Of a DNA stretch of 64,000 bases, positions 52,858 through 61,838 are shown in pieces (the stretch's first letter is position 1; the number at the start of each line of letters is the position of its first letter). Source of the DNA: an uncultured Oscillospiraceae bacterium (GTDB lineage Bacteria; Bacillota; Clostridia; Oscillospirales; Acutalibacteraceae); NCBI GenBank assembly GCA_900548305.1, contig URJZ01000006.1:1-64000 (forward strand), given 5' to 3'. Both the position numbers and the translations under genes were made by a program. The notes below the pieces were generated by a model. The model made no database searches. It worked only from the letters and a program-made list of their open reading frames with translations, and was not told where the DNA came from.

Positions 52858-53575
52858 TGAAGGTATTACAGCGAAAATTGCAGCACTGGAAGAAAATTAT
52901 AAAGTTGTAACAGAAAAAGTAGCACAGGCAGCAATTAAATCTGGAAGAAGACCGGAAGAGATTACTTTATTGGCAGCAACCAAAACAGTTCCGGTTCCTG
53001 TTATTAACAGAGCAATTGAACTTGGAATTACTTGTATAGGAGAAAATAAAGTACAAGAACTTTGTGAAAAGTATGACCAGCTGCATTTAGAACACTGTGA
53101 CTGTCATTTTATCGGTCATTTGCAAACCAATAAGGTAAAACAACTGATTAGTAAGGTAAGCATGATTCATTCTGTAGACAGTGTGAAATTGGCAAAAGAA
53201 ATCTCTAAAATTTCTCAGCAGCACCATTTGGTAACAGATATTTTAGTAGAAATCAATATTGGAAAAGAAGAAAGCAAAGGCGGTATATATATTGAGGATA
53301 CAGAGTCATTTTTAGGAGAAATATCCACATTATCTGGTATTTCTGTGAAAGGATTGATGACAATACCGCCCGCAGATGAAAATATTACAAAAACAATACA
53401 TTATTTTGAAAATATGTATAAGAAATTGGTTGACATTAGGTCTAAAAAAATAGATAATATATCTATGAATTATTTGTCTATGGGTATGTCAGCGGATTAT
53501 GCACAAGCAATTGAGGCAGGTTCCAATATTGTTCGTGTAGGTTCTGCTTTGTTTGGGCAGAGAGTTTATAAATAA
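52835..53575 (+). CDS. yggS: YggS/YlmE-type PLP homeostasis protein
   Basis: A 246-residue PLP-binding TIM-barrel protein of the YBL036C/ProSC group that balances vitamin B6 pools and affects amino-acid metabolism. PLP lysine in LLAATKTVPV, then GENKVQE, HFIGHLQTNKVK, VEINIGKEESKGGI and SMGMSADYAQAIEAGSNIVRVGSALFG. It overlaps the upstream gene by 23 bases with AGGAGG inside that gene. Confidence 0.93.
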   Translation: MTENWLNDEGITAKIAALEENYKVVTEKVAQAAIKSGRRPEEITLLAATKTVPVPVINRAIELGITCIGENKVQELCEKYDQLHLEHCDCHFIGHLQTNKVKQLISKVSMIHSVDSVKLAKEISKISQQHHLVTDILVEINIGKEESKGGIYIEDTESFLGEISTLSGISVKGLMTIPPADENITKTIHYFENMYKKLVDIRSKKIDNISMNYLSMGMSADYAQAIEAGSNIVRVGSALFGQRVYK

Positions 53576-53622
53576 AACTGATTATTATTGCAGTAATAAA
53601 AACAACCGGGAGGAAACGACCA

Positions 53623-54108
53623 ATGAGTAGTGCTAAATTTGTTCAAAAATTTAAAGATATGTGGAATCCACCAGAGGATGAATTTGATGATTACGATTAT
53701 GATGAGCAAGTAGAAGATGTTTATGCAGAGGAAGAAGCCGCTGAGGAATATCAAGAGCCAACTCGCCATAGTCATGCTCGCGCTCAGGAAACAAACTCCA
53801 ATAAAGTAGTGAATATTCATGCACAATCTCAAATTCAAGTGGTTTTATTCAAGCCAAATAACTTTGGTGAAGATACCAGAGCAATTGCGGATGAACTACT
53901 AAAGGTACATACTGTTGTTTTAAATTTGGAAGATACCAACAAAGATGTTTCACGCCGTATTTTGGACTTTTTAAGCGGCGTTGCATATGCTAATGGCGGT
54001 AAAGTAAAAAGAGTAGCTACCAGAACATTTATCATCACTCCTTATAATGTGGATTTGACCGGTGATGATTTAATCGACGAATTAGAAAGCAGCGGCGTTT
54101 ATTTTTAA
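53623..54108 (+). CDS. sepF: Cell division protein SepF
   Basis: A 161-residue FtsZ-binding membrane tether for the division septum. An amphipathic N-terminal segment (MSSAKFVQKFKDMWN) is followed by an acidic linker (about 18-55) and a C-terminal SepF domain (about 68-155: VVLFKPNNFGEDTRAIADELLK, VVLNLEDTNKDVSRRILDFLSGVAYANGG). Between yggS and ylmH as in Bacillus. Confidence 0.96.
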   Translation: MSSAKFVQKFKDMWNPPEDEFDDYDYDEQVEDVYAEEEAAEEYQEPTRHSHARAQETNSNKVVNIHAQSQIQVVLFKPNNFGEDTRAIADELLKVHTVVLNLEDTNKDVSRRILDFLSGVAYANGGKVKRVATRTFIITPYNVDLTGDDLIDELESSGVYF

Positions 54109-54114
54109 TTAGAT

Positions 54115-54882
54115 ATGTCGGACAAACATAGTGTAAAAAGTGCCCAGGTAATTTTTTTGGCACGTGTACAGGATGCAGTTAATTTGTGTGAGAAACGGCA
54201 TAAGCCGCAGTTTATCGGTTTTCTTGATGAAAAGGAACAATTATATACTGAAAAATTAACATCACAAATGGGTTTTAAAAACTATATGTTTTGGGGCGGT
54301 CATGCTTCCTCAGAGCGTGTAGTTTTTGGTGCGTTTCCGGACTATATAGAGCCAAGCGAGAATCTTTTTCCAATTCAGATCATAACAGCAACTTTTCGAA
54401 CCTGTGACAAATTATCTCACAGAGATTTTTTGGGTGCATTGCTGTCGTTAGGAATTGAACGAGAAACATTGGGTGACTTTCTAATTGAGGATGGTCGATG
54501 TGTATTTTTTGTACGCGAAGAAATAAGTCAATTTATTCTCATGCAGGTAAAAAAGATTGGACGTGTTGGCGTTACATTAAAAGAAGGTGCAGATTATCCT
54601 TTGCCAATGGGCAGAGGATTTACTGAGTTTTCCTTTGTCGTTGCATCTCCAAGATTGGACTGTGTTACGGCAGCGCTTGTTGGTTATAGCCGAGAAAAGT
54701 CCGGTGCTGCGATTAAAGCAGGACTGGTAACACAAAATTATCAAGTTGCTGTGTCTACCTCTCAAAAAGTAGAAGCGGGCGACAAGATTTCAATTCGTGG
54801 AAAAGGTAAATTTGTGCTGGATCGCATCGGTCCTATGACTAAGAAGGGGAGACTCAGCATATTTGGTAGAAAATATAAATAA
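54115..54882 (+). CDS. ylmH: YlmH-type S4-domain RNA-binding protein
   Basis: A 255-residue protein with an N-terminal YlmH domain and a C-terminal S4 RNA-binding domain (about 180-250: SRLDCVTAALVGYSREKSGAAIKAGLVTQNYQVA-like block, here PRLDCVTAALVGYSR, ending KISIRGKGKFVL). Recent work links YlmH relatives to stalled-ribosome quality control. The gap to sepF is six bases, so it relies on coupled translation. Confidence 0.92.
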   Translation: MSDKHSVKSAQVIFLARVQDAVNLCEKRHKPQFIGFLDEKEQLYTEKLTSQMGFKNYMFWGGHASSERVVFGAFPDYIEPSENLFPIQIITATFRTCDKLSHRDFLGALLSLGIERETLGDFLIEDGRCVFFVREEISQFILMQVKKIGRVGVTLKEGADYPLPMGRGFTEFSFVVASPRLDCVTAALVGYSREKSGAAIKAGLVTQNYQVAVSTSQKVEAGDKISIRGKGKFVLDRIGPMTKKGRLSIFGRKYK

Positions 54883-54900
54883 TTTAGGAGGGCTTATAGG

Positions 54901-55803
54901 ATGCTTACCATTAACGATATCATTAATGCTAGTTTCAATAAATCAAATTTTGGTGGTTATAAAACCGAAGATGTGGACGTTTTTATTGATGAGGTAAAAG
55001 AGTCCTATGAGTTGTTGATTAAAAAAAATATTGAGCAAAAAGAAGCGAATGAAAGCCTTGCTGAAGAAAATAGAAAATTAGCAAAAAAAATTGACCTTCT
55101 TGCAAAAAAAGTGGAAGAATATCGTCAGGAAGAAAATGAAATCAAAAATGCTCTTATCAGCGCACAAAAATTGAGTGAAGCGGCAATTCGTGAAGCACGA
55201 CATAAAGCAGAAATTATTTTAAAAGATGCTCAAATGAAAGCAGACGAAAAAGTTGCTTCCATTGCAGATGAAGTGGAAGAGAAAAAAGAAGAGCTTGAAA
55301 AAATGAGACAAATTGTGTCTGATTTCAGAAAAACCTTGCTGGATAAATATAAAGAGCATTTGACTTTAATTAACAATATTCCAAACCGAAAAAAACCAGT
55401 AAAATTGGAAGAACCAAGGCAACCTGAATCGGCAGAAGAAAGAAAGTCGAAAGAATTGCATACACAGTCTTTAGAAGAGCATATGATTGAGAAAACACAG
55501 CCAATTGATATTAAAGGTGCTATTGGAAAAGAACCTGGTGAAGAAGAGAAAGATTTTGTTTCTGCACAACAAAGTTCTCAAGATGCAGCTTCTAAAGTGA
55601 CCTCTTCCATTGAGGTGGAAGAAGTCGAAGAAGCTCCTACAAAAAAATTTCATTTAAATACAACAAGCTTTGAAAAAGCACCTGAGGAGCGCAGAGGTCG
55701 TGATTTGCGTTACGATGTATTGAAATTTGGTGAAGACTATAATATTGCAGAAGATGATGATGACGAAGAATCTTCATCAAGCAGAATGAAACGCAATAAA
55801 TAA
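54901..55803 (+). CDS. divIVA: DivIVA-domain protein
   Basis: A 300-residue coiled-coil protein. The N-terminal DivIVA lipid-binding block INASFNKSNFGGYKTEDVDVFIDEV is followed by a long Lys/Glu-rich coiled coil (about 30-165) and a low-complexity acidic C-terminus (about 170-300). DivIVA marks curved membrane at poles and septa. The C-terminal extension is longer than in Bacillus DivIVA. Good AGGAGG site before ATG 54901. Confidence 0.92.
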   Translation: MLTINDIINASFNKSNFGGYKTEDVDVFIDEVKESYELLIKKNIEQKEANESLAEENRKLAKKIDLLAKKVEEYRQEENEIKNALISAQKLSEAAIREARHKAEIILKDAQMKADEKVASIADEVEEKKEELEKMRQIVSDFRKTLLDKYKEHLTLINNIPNRKKPVKLEEPRQPESAEERKSKELHTQSLEEHMIEKTQPIDIKGAIGKEPGEEEKDFVSAQQSSQDAASKVTSSIEVEEVEEAPTKKFHLNTTSFEKAPEERRGRDLRYDVLKFGEDYNIAEDDDDEESSSSRMKRNK

Positions 55804-55827
55804 TCCATTAAGGAGAGAACATTAAGA

Positions 55828-58626
55828 ATGTCACAAGATTATAAAAATACGCTTAACTTACCGCAGACCGATTTTTCTATGCAGGCAGGCTTGCCTAAAA
55901 AAGAGCCTGCTATGCTTGAAAAATGGGAGCAAGATGGTATTTACGATAAATTGATGAAAAAAAATGAGGGAAAGCCACGTTTTGTTTTGCATGACGGACC
56001 TCCATATGCCAACGGTGACATCCATTTGGGTACTGCACTGAATAAAACTTTAAAAGACTTTATTGTTCGTTATAAAAATATGTCTGGTTTTCAGGCTCCT
56101 TATGTTCCGGGATGGGATACACATGGTTTGCCTACGGAATTAAAAGCACGCAAAAAAGCCGGTGTTGACAATTCCAGTACCATTTCAGATGTAGAGCTTA
56201 GAGAAATGTGCCGTGAATTTACGTTGGGTTACTTAGATGATCAAAGAAAACAATTTAAGCGTATTGGCGGTCTTGGTGAGTGGGATAATCCATATATTAC
56301 TCTAACGCGTGATTTTGAAGCAACACAAATTGAAATTTTTTCCAAAATGGCTACAAACGGCTATATTTACAAAGGTTTAAAACCAGTTCATTGGTGTCCC
56401 GATTGTGTAACTGCACTTGCTGAAGCTGAAATTGAATATGCAGAAGATCCATGCTATTCAATTTATGTGAAATTTGCTGTGTCAGATGATAAAGGCATCT
56501 TATCCAAATTGGGTGTAGATCCAGATAAAACATATTTTGTCATTTGGACTACCACAACATGGACATTACCTGCAAACCTTGCAATTTGTTTAGGGCCGGA
56601 ATTTGACTACTCTGTTGTAAAATGTGACGGAGAATATTACATTATGGCCACTGCTCTTTATGAGAAAGCAATGGAAGCAGCAGGAAAAACAGAATATGAG
56701 GTTGTAGCTTCACTAAAAGGCGCCGAAATGGAATATATGAAAGCAAAACATCCATTTATCGACAGAGAATCCTTGGTTATTGTGGGTGACCATGTTACAC
56801 TGGAAAGCGGTACAGGTTGTGTTCATACAGCTCCCGGTCATGGTGTGGATGACTATAATGTTTGCAAAAATAATTACCCTGAATTGCCAATCGTTGTTCC
56901 GGTAGATAATCATGGTAAAATGACTGCGGAGGCAGGAGAACAATTTGCAGGTCTTTCTACGGATGAGGCAAGCCGTGCAATTGGCAAGCATTTGGAAGAG
57001 ATTGGTGCAATGTTTGCTGCAAAGAGAATCGTTCACCAATATCCGCACTGCTGGCGTTGTAAAAATCCAGTGTTATTCCGTGCAACAGAGCAATGGTTCT
57101 GTTCTGTAGACGATATTAAAGAGCAAGCAGTCAAAGCCATCCAAGATGTTACTTGGATTCCTGGTTGGGGGCAAGATCGCATTACCTCTATGGTACAAGA
57201 TAGAAACGACTGGTGTATTTCCCGTCAGCGCAGATGGGGTGTGCCAATTCCTATTTTCTATTGTAAAGAATGCGGTGAACCTTTAATTTCAGAAGAAGCT
57301 ATGGCAGCTGTATCTGAAATGTTCCGAACAGAAGGCTCTGACCAGTGGTATGTAAAACCTGCAGAAGAGATTATTCCTGAAGGCATTGCTTGTAAAAAAT
57401 GTGGTTGCACACACTTTGATAAAGAAAAAGATATTATGGATGTTTGGTTCGATTCAGGCGTTACTCATGCCGCTGTTTTGGATAAAAGACCAAACCTACA
57501 TTGGCCTGCTGACCTTTATTTGGAAGGCGCCGACCAATATCGCGGTTGGTTCCAATCTTCTTTATTAACAGCAGTTGCATGGCGTGGTACTGCTCCTTAT
57601 AAAGCTGTAGTTACTCATGGTTGGGTTGTAGACGGTGAAGGCAGAAAGATGTCCAAATCACTTTCTAATGGTGTAGCACCAAACAAAATTATTGAGCAAT
57701 ACGGTGCAGATATTTTACGTTTGTGGGTTGCATCTTCTGATTATCATGCGGATATTAGAATTTCTCCTGAAATTTTAAAACAGTTATCAGATGCTTATCG
57801 TAAAATCCGTAATACTGCAAGATTTATTTTAGGAAACCTTGCAGATTTTAATCCGGATCAAGACAAAGTATCCCTCGATGACTTGTTACCAATTGACCGC
57901 TGGGCACTACATAGATTTGATTTGGTAAATCAAAAAGCACGCGCAGGCTATGACGCTTTTGAATTCCATCAAGTGTATCATGCAATTCATAATTTCTGTG
58001 TTGTTGATATGTCTAACTTCTATTTAGATGTAATTAAAGATCGTCTTTATGTAGAAAAGGCAAACAGCAAAGAAAGACGCGCAGCACAAACAGCTATGTA
58101 CATGATTTTGGATGGTATGACTAGATTGATTTCTCCAATTTTGGCATATACTTCTGATGAAATTTGGCAGGCAATGAAACATGATGCCTCTGCCGATGCA
58201 GAGCATGTGGTGCTAAACCAAATGCCTGAACCTACTGGGGTAAATGCGGATGAAGCATTTATTCAAACATGGGATCGTATCCATGATATTCGTGATGCAG
58301 TGAAAAAAGCACTGGAACTGGCACGTAATGAGAAATTGATTCGCGCTTCCTTGGATGCAAAAGTACAGTTATTCTGTGATAGCGAAATGTATGACTTTGT
58401 AAAATCTGTGGAAGCAGAATTGCCGGTTGTATTCATTGTGTCTCAAGTAGAACTTGTAAAAGGCGGAAAGGGAGCTTTTGTAAGCGAAGATTTGCCTGAA
58501 CTTTCCGTTACTGTATTGCCGGCAGAGGGTGATAAATGTTCCCGCTGCTGGACTTACAGCAATACCGTTGGAAACAATGAAAAACATCCTGAGGTATGTG
58601 CCCATTGCGCATCTGTACTGGAATAA
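55828..58626 (+). CDS. ileS: Isoleucyl-tRNA synthetase
   Basis: 932 aa class I synthetase. HIGH-type motif PPYANGDIHLGTALNK, editing domain with TTTTWTLPANLAI and HTAPGHGVDDY, KMSKS motif EGRKMSKSLSNG, anticodon domain, and a C-terminal zinc finger CSRCWTYSNTVGNNEKHPEVCAHC. It follows divIVA by 24 bp with AAGGAGAG upstream, so there is no room for a T-box leader immediately before the gene. Ends at a terminator. Confidence 0.98.
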   Translation: MSQDYKNTLNLPQTDFSMQAGLPKKEPAMLEKWEQDGIYDKLMKKNEGKPRFVLHDGPPYANGDIHLGTALNKTLKDFIVRYKNMSGFQAPYVPGWDTHGLPTELKARKKAGVDNSSTISDVELREMCREFTLGYLDDQRKQFKRIGGLGEWDNPYITLTRDFEATQIEIFSKMATNGYIYKGLKPVHWCPDCVTALAEAEIEYAEDPCYSIYVKFAVSDDKGILSKLGVDPDKTYFVIWTTTTWTLPANLAICLGPEFDYSVVKCDGEYYIMATALYEKAMEAAGKTEYEVVASLKGAEMEYMKAKHPFIDRESLVIVGDHVTLESGTGCVHTAPGHGVDDYNVCKNNYPELPIVVPVDNHGKMTAEAGEQFAGLSTDEASRAIGKHLEEIGAMFAAKRIVHQYPHCWRCKNPVLFRATEQWFCSVDDIKEQAVKAIQDVTWIPGWGQDRITSMVQDRNDWCISRQRRWGVPIPIFYCKECGEPLISEEAMAAVSEMFRTEGSDQWYVKPAEEIIPEGIACKKCGCTHFDKEKDIMDVWFDSGVTHAAVLDKRPNLHWPADLYLEGADQYRGWFQSSLLTAVAWRGTAPYKAVVTHGWVVDGEGRKMSKSLSNGVAPNKIIEQYGADILRLWVASSDYHADIRISPEILKQLSDAYRKIRNTARFILGNLADFNPDQDKVSLDDLLPIDRWALHRFDLVNQKARAGYDAFEFHQVYHAIHNFCVVDMSNFYLDVIKDRLYVEKANSKERRAAQTAMYMILDGMTRLISPILAYTSDEIWQAMKHDASADAEHVVLNQMPEPTGVNADEAFIQTWDRIHDIRDAVKKALELARNEKLIRASLDAKVQLFCDSEMYDFVKSVEAELPVVFIVSQVELVKGGKGAFVSEDLPELSVTVLPAEGDKCSRCWTYSNTVGNNEKHPEVCAHCASVLE

Positions 58627-58637
58627 AATAGAACGAG

Positions 58638-58666
58638 AAGGGTGAGCAAAGTGTTCACCCTTTTTT
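58638..58666 (+). terminator. Terminator after ileS
   Basis: AAGGGTGA (58638-58645) pairs with TCACCCTT (58655-58662), followed by six Ts. It lies inside a nominal upstream extension of lspA and so rules that start out. Confidence 0.85.
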
Positions 58667-58689
58667 CGAATAATAACGGAGGTGTTTGC

Positions 58690-59214
58690 TTGTTATTAGG
58701 CATTTTTGCTTTAATTGGCGCTGCAGTTTTGGTTGTCATTGATCAGGTGATTAAATTTTTGGCAACTACGTATATCAAACCCATTGGAACATTAGAAATT
58801 ATTCCGGGATTTTTAGATTTTACCTATCATGGAAATGACGGTGCTGCGTTTGGAATTTTATCTAGCCAAACTTGGATTTTTGTGATTATAACAGCACTTG
58901 TTAGTATTGCCCTAATTGTTGGATTATTTGTATATAAAAAACATACTACATTGTCTCGTATGGCGTGTGCGCTGATTATAGCAGGTGGTATTGGAAACTT
59001 AATTGATCGTGTGTTTAACAATGGATATGTTATAGACTATATTCATGTGAAATTTTTTCCACCTATCTTCAATTTTGCCGATTGTTGTGTTTCTATTGGT
59101 GTAGTACTGTTGTTTATCTATGTAATTTTCTGTACAGACTCACTTCGCAAAGAATCATCTGCGAAGAAAAAGCAAAAGAAAGAAAAAGTAAAACATGAAC
59201 AAGACCATAAATGA
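58690..59214 (+). CDS. lspA: Lipoprotein signal peptidase
   Basis: Aspartyl peptidase that removes signal peptides from diacylglyceryl-modified lipoproteins such as gerAC and the binding proteins in this window. Four helices; conserved blocks DQVIKFLAT, FTYHGNDGAAFGIL (usually N-x-G-AAFG), GGIGNLIDRVFNNGYVIDYI and FNFADCCVSIG, which hold the catalytic Asp pair (IDR, FAD). TTG 58690 is the start, seven bases after GGAGG, giving 174 aa. A Lys-rich tail is added at the C-terminus. Confidence 0.95.
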   Translation: MLLGIFALIGAAVLVVIDQVIKFLATTYIKPIGTLEIIPGFLDFTYHGNDGAAFGILSSQTWIFVIITALVSIALIVGLFVYKKHTTLSRMACALIIAGGIGNLIDRVFNNGYVIDYIHVKFFPPIFNFADCCVSIGVVLLFIYVIFCTDSLRKESSAKKKQKKEKVKHEQDHK

Positions 59215-60136
59215 GCCAAAACAGCATTATTCTTTTATCTTACAACCCGAAGAATCGGGACAACGATTGGATAAATGGTTACAATTACAGTTACCGGATA
59301 TGACGCGTTCTGCAGTTCAAAAATTGATTGAACAAGGCAATGTGACACGAAATGGAATGATTATAAGTAAAAATGGAAAAGGAAATACTGGTGATGTAAT
59401 AGAGGTTATTGTATCTCAATCTAAACCACTTGAAGTTATGGCGCAGGATATTCCTCTGGATATTCTGTATGAAGATAACGATTTGTTAGTAGTGGATAAG
59501 TCAAAAGGTATGGTTGTGCACCCTGCTGTGGGAAATGATGATGGAACATTAGTAAATGCGTTGTTGCATCACTGCGGTGATTCTTTGTCACGTATTAATG
59601 GTATTACTCGCCCTGGTATTGTACACCGCATTGACAAAGATACCAGTGGTTTATTGATTGTTGCCAAAAACGATATTGCACACCAAGGTTTGGCGCAACA
59701 AATAAAAGAGCACAGTTTTACCAGAATATATGAAGCTGTTGTTTATGGCAATGTGAAACAAGATGAGGGAACTATTAATGCACCAATTGGACGTCATCCA
59801 ACCGATCGAAAAAGGATGGCAGTTACGGATAAAAACTCGAAGAATGCAGTAACACATTATAAAGTCTTAAAGCGTTATGATGGCTTTACACATGTACAAT
59901 TAAAACTGGAAACAGGGAGAACACACCAGATTCGTGTACATATGGCATATATTGGGCATCCTGTTGCGGGAGATCCTGTTTACGGGGTCAAAAAAGTGAT
60001 TACTTCTTTAAATGGTCAATGTTTACATGCACGTGTGATTGGTTTTGTTCACCCGATTACAGAAGAATACATAGAAATTACCAGTGAACTGCCTGGTTAC
60101 TTTACTCAGTTTTTAAGTAAGTTACGGGAACAGTAA
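59195..60136 (+). CDS. RluD/RluA-family 23S rRNA pseudouridine synthase
   Basis: 313 aa: N-terminal S4 domain (QRLDKWLQLQLPDMTRSAVQKLI, about 20-75) and catalytic pseudouridine-synthase domain with VVDKSKGMVVHPA, HRIDKDTSGLLIVAKND (catalytic Asp in HRIDKDTSG) and LETGRTHQIRVHMAYIGHPV. RluD targets helix 69 in E. coli, but paralogues differ, so the exact site is not assigned. It overlaps lspA by 20 bases, a conserved pairing. Confidence 0.92.
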   Translation: MNKTINEPKQHYSFILQPEESGQRLDKWLQLQLPDMTRSAVQKLIEQGNVTRNGMIISKNGKGNTGDVIEVIVSQSKPLEVMAQDIPLDILYEDNDLLVVDKSKGMVVHPAVGNDDGTLVNALLHHCGDSLSRINGITRPGIVHRIDKDTSGLLIVAKNDIAHQGLAQQIKEHSFTRIYEAVVYGNVKQDEGTINAPIGRHPTDRKRMAVTDKNSKNAVTHYKVLKRYDGFTHVQLKLETGRTHQIRVHMAYIGHPVAGDPVYGVKKVITSLNGQCLHARVIGFVHPITEEYIEITSELPGYFTQFLSKLREQ

Positions 60137-60162
60137 TTATCTTTGTAAAGAAGTGAAAGCGC

Positions 60163-60537
60163 ATGGAAAATGAAAAACGCCACATTTGGATTTTAATTGC
60201 AATTGCTCTGGTATTTTGTGCTGTGTTAATTGGCTATAATTTGTTCTTTGTAAAAGAACCGCAGGCTATTGTAATAGAAACGGATATAGTAGATTCAGAT
60301 ACGGAACAATCTTTGGAAGAGGGCTACATTATACCAACAGCTAAAGTAAATATCAATACGGCAAGTGTTGAGCAGCTGGATGAAGAACTGGATGGAATTG
60401 GGCCTTCCTTGGCTCAAAGAATTGTAAGCTATCGCGATGAGAATGGACCATTTACAGATATTGAACAGATTAAAAATGTATCAGGTATCGGTGATAAGAA
60501 ATTTGAAGCAATCAAAGATCATATTACGGTATCTTAG
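60163..60537 (+). CDS. ComEA-like helix-hairpin-helix membrane protein
   Basis: 124 aa: an N-terminal transmembrane anchor (about 8-29), a short acidic spacer, and a C-terminal double HhH domain (KVNINTASVEQLDEELDGIGPSLAQRIVSYRDENGPF followed by IKNVSGIGDKKFEAIKDHI). This is the ComEA DNA-binding layout. In Bacillus ComEA binds incoming DNA for transformation; no other com genes are in the window, so competence is only a possibility. AAGTGAAAG is a weak ribosome site. Confidence 0.82.
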   Translation: MENEKRHIWILIAIALVFCAVLIGYNLFFVKEPQAIVIETDIVDSDTEQSLEEGYIIPTAKVNINTASVEQLDEELDGIGPSLAQRIVSYRDENGPFTDIEQIKNVSGIGDKKFEAIKDHITVS

Positions 60538-60548
60538 GAGGAGTATTC

Positions 60549-61139
60549 ATGAAGCAGCAAGTACTGTCTTGTATTGAAACGAGGCGCAGTGTGCGCAGTT
60601 ATGAATCAAAACAAATTCCCGATGATATGCGAGACGAGATATTAAAAGCAGCTATCTATGCTCCAAGTGGGAGTAACAATCAAAGCTGGCTATTTACGGC
60701 GATTCAAAACCGTAAGATTTTAGAAGACTTAAATGAACAAGTTCGTATTGGATTTGGTTTATTACCCGTTGCAGAAAGTGATTATCCTGCTAAAATACGT
60801 GCAAAACAAAATGCACAAAAGGAAGATTATAATTTCTACTATCATGCTCCAACACTAATCATTGCATCTAATGTTCCTAATTATGCAAATGCAATGGCTG
60901 ATTGTTCTGCGTCGTTAGAAAATATGTTTTTAGCTGCTCATGCATTGGATTTGGGAACTTGTTGGATTAATCAGCTGACATGGTTGAGCCAAATGCCAAA
61001 TGTACGTGATTTTTTGGCAGAGCATTGCCATATACCAAAAGAACATGTAATATGCGGTGCTTGTGCAGTAGGATATACAAATGGTGCATATCCAAAGCCT
61101 ACGCCGAGAAAAGCGAATACGATTCAAATTATTCCATAA
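60549..61139 (+). CDS. Nitroreductase-family FMN oxidoreductase
   Basis: 196 aa with the family opening CIETRRSVRSYESKQIPDD, FMN-contacting YAPSGSNNQSWLF, DCSASLENMFLAAHALDLGTCWINQL and a C-terminal ICGACAVGY block. Such enzymes reduce nitro compounds, quinones or flavins with NAD(P)H; the physiological substrate is unknown. TAGGAGGAG precedes ATG 60549, and the gene closes the long co-directional run at a terminator. Confidence 0.88.
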   Translation: MKQQVLSCIETRRSVRSYESKQIPDDMRDEILKAAIYAPSGSNNQSWLFTAIQNRKILEDLNEQVRIGFGLLPVAESDYPAKIRAKQNAQKEDYNFYYHAPTLIIASNVPNYANAMADCSASLENMFLAAHALDLGTCWINQLTWLSQMPNVRDFLAEHCHIPKEHVICGACAVGYTNGAYPKPTPRKANTIQIIP

Positions 61140-61184
61140 AAATTAGTGCCGCTGTATGATAACACAGCGGCACTAATTTTTTAT
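61139..61184 (+). terminator. Terminator of the nitroreductase gene
   Basis: A perfect 15-bp stem (61141-61155 with 61164-61178) and a T-rich tail, immediately after the stop codon. Confidence 0.93.
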
Positions 61185-61191
61185 TTTATTG

Positions 61192-61197
61192 TATAAT
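61192..61197 (+). promoter_or_regulatory. -10 box upstream of the large RNA candidate
   Basis: A perfect TATAAT just after the nitroreductase terminator; the -35 region falls in the terminator arm and is not canonical. Confidence 0.45.
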
Positions 61198-61203
61198 TGG
61201 CTT

Positions 61204-61789
61204 TGTTGTTAAAAAGTCCTCTAGAAGCAGTTAAATGATTTACAAACAAAATTTTCGGTAGAGTTAGGCATTCCTAAATATTCTCAGGATAAGTCCAAAT
61301 TACAACTTAGGGAGAAAGAGCATAAACAGACTCTGCGCCGGGTCTTTTATTGTTTACAAGGAGTACAGAACTAATATGCTTTCAGAGTCTCTTATGGAAA
61401 TACAAGAAATTGTGTGAAATAGGAAATTTGGCTTCGTATTCCGAATGGCACATATCCATCCAGAAATCGGCAATCGAAGATGAGTGATGAAAGGAGAAAC
61501 GTAGCAACCCGAAAGCTCTTTATTTATTAAAAAAGAAAATAACTTTTGATGTTCCAGACAGTTTCTCGAGTCTTCACGTAAATTCCAGTCTACGGAAGGA
61601 GAAAGAATAATAGGAAATAGGATTTGTTTTGGAACGATTTGAATGTTGCCTAGAGTTACTCGTAAGGGAGAGGAGAGGGTAGACGCATTTCTTTTTAACG
61701 ACCAAAGCCTCTCACAATATACTAATCAGAAGAGGAGATAATAAAAAAGAATCAGTGCAGAGTATTGGTCTCTATACTGATTCTTTTTT
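61204..61789 (+). ncRNA. Large structured non-coding RNA candidate (~585 nt)
   Basis: A 650-base gap with no ORF but rich base pairing. Helices found by eye: CATAA+AGACTCTG (61321-61335) with CAGAGTCT+TTATG (61383-61396), 13 bp; ATACAA-GAAA-TTGTGT (61400-61415); ATTTGG/CCGAAT (61426-61446); TTTCTC, CTTC and CGTA (61562-61580) with TACG, GAAG and GAGAAA (61591-61604), enclosed by GTTCCA/TGGAAC (61551-61556 with 61630-61635); GAGAGG/CCTCTC (61668-61713). G-U pairs and GNRA loops appear only if the plus strand is read. It ends at a terminator. Size suits the ROOL class (about 580 nt), but I cannot confirm family membership. Confidence 0.7.
61743..61789. terminator. Bidirectional terminator of the RNA candidate and pfkA
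   Basis: A 14-bp stem AAAAAAGAATCAGT/ACTGATTCTTTTTT (61743-61756 with 61776-61789) with an inner AGAG/CTCT pair; T-runs on either strand. Confidence 0.95.
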
Positions 61790-61838
61790 GAAAACTCTTT
61801 ATTTATGTACTCTATCATTTAATGTTATAACAAGGAGA

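Noticed and set aside
58642..58689. Longer lspA start (GTG 58642)
   Set aside because: It lies inside the ileS terminator stem and adds 16 residues foreign to LspA; GGAGG points to TTG 58690.
61204..61789. Large gap considered as RNase P RNA, tmRNA, 6S or SRP RNA
   Set aside because: No match to the conserved cores of these RNAs that I know: no CCA-like tRNA acceptor end or tag ORF, no RNase P P4 consensus, no 6S central bubble, no SRP tetraloop domain.
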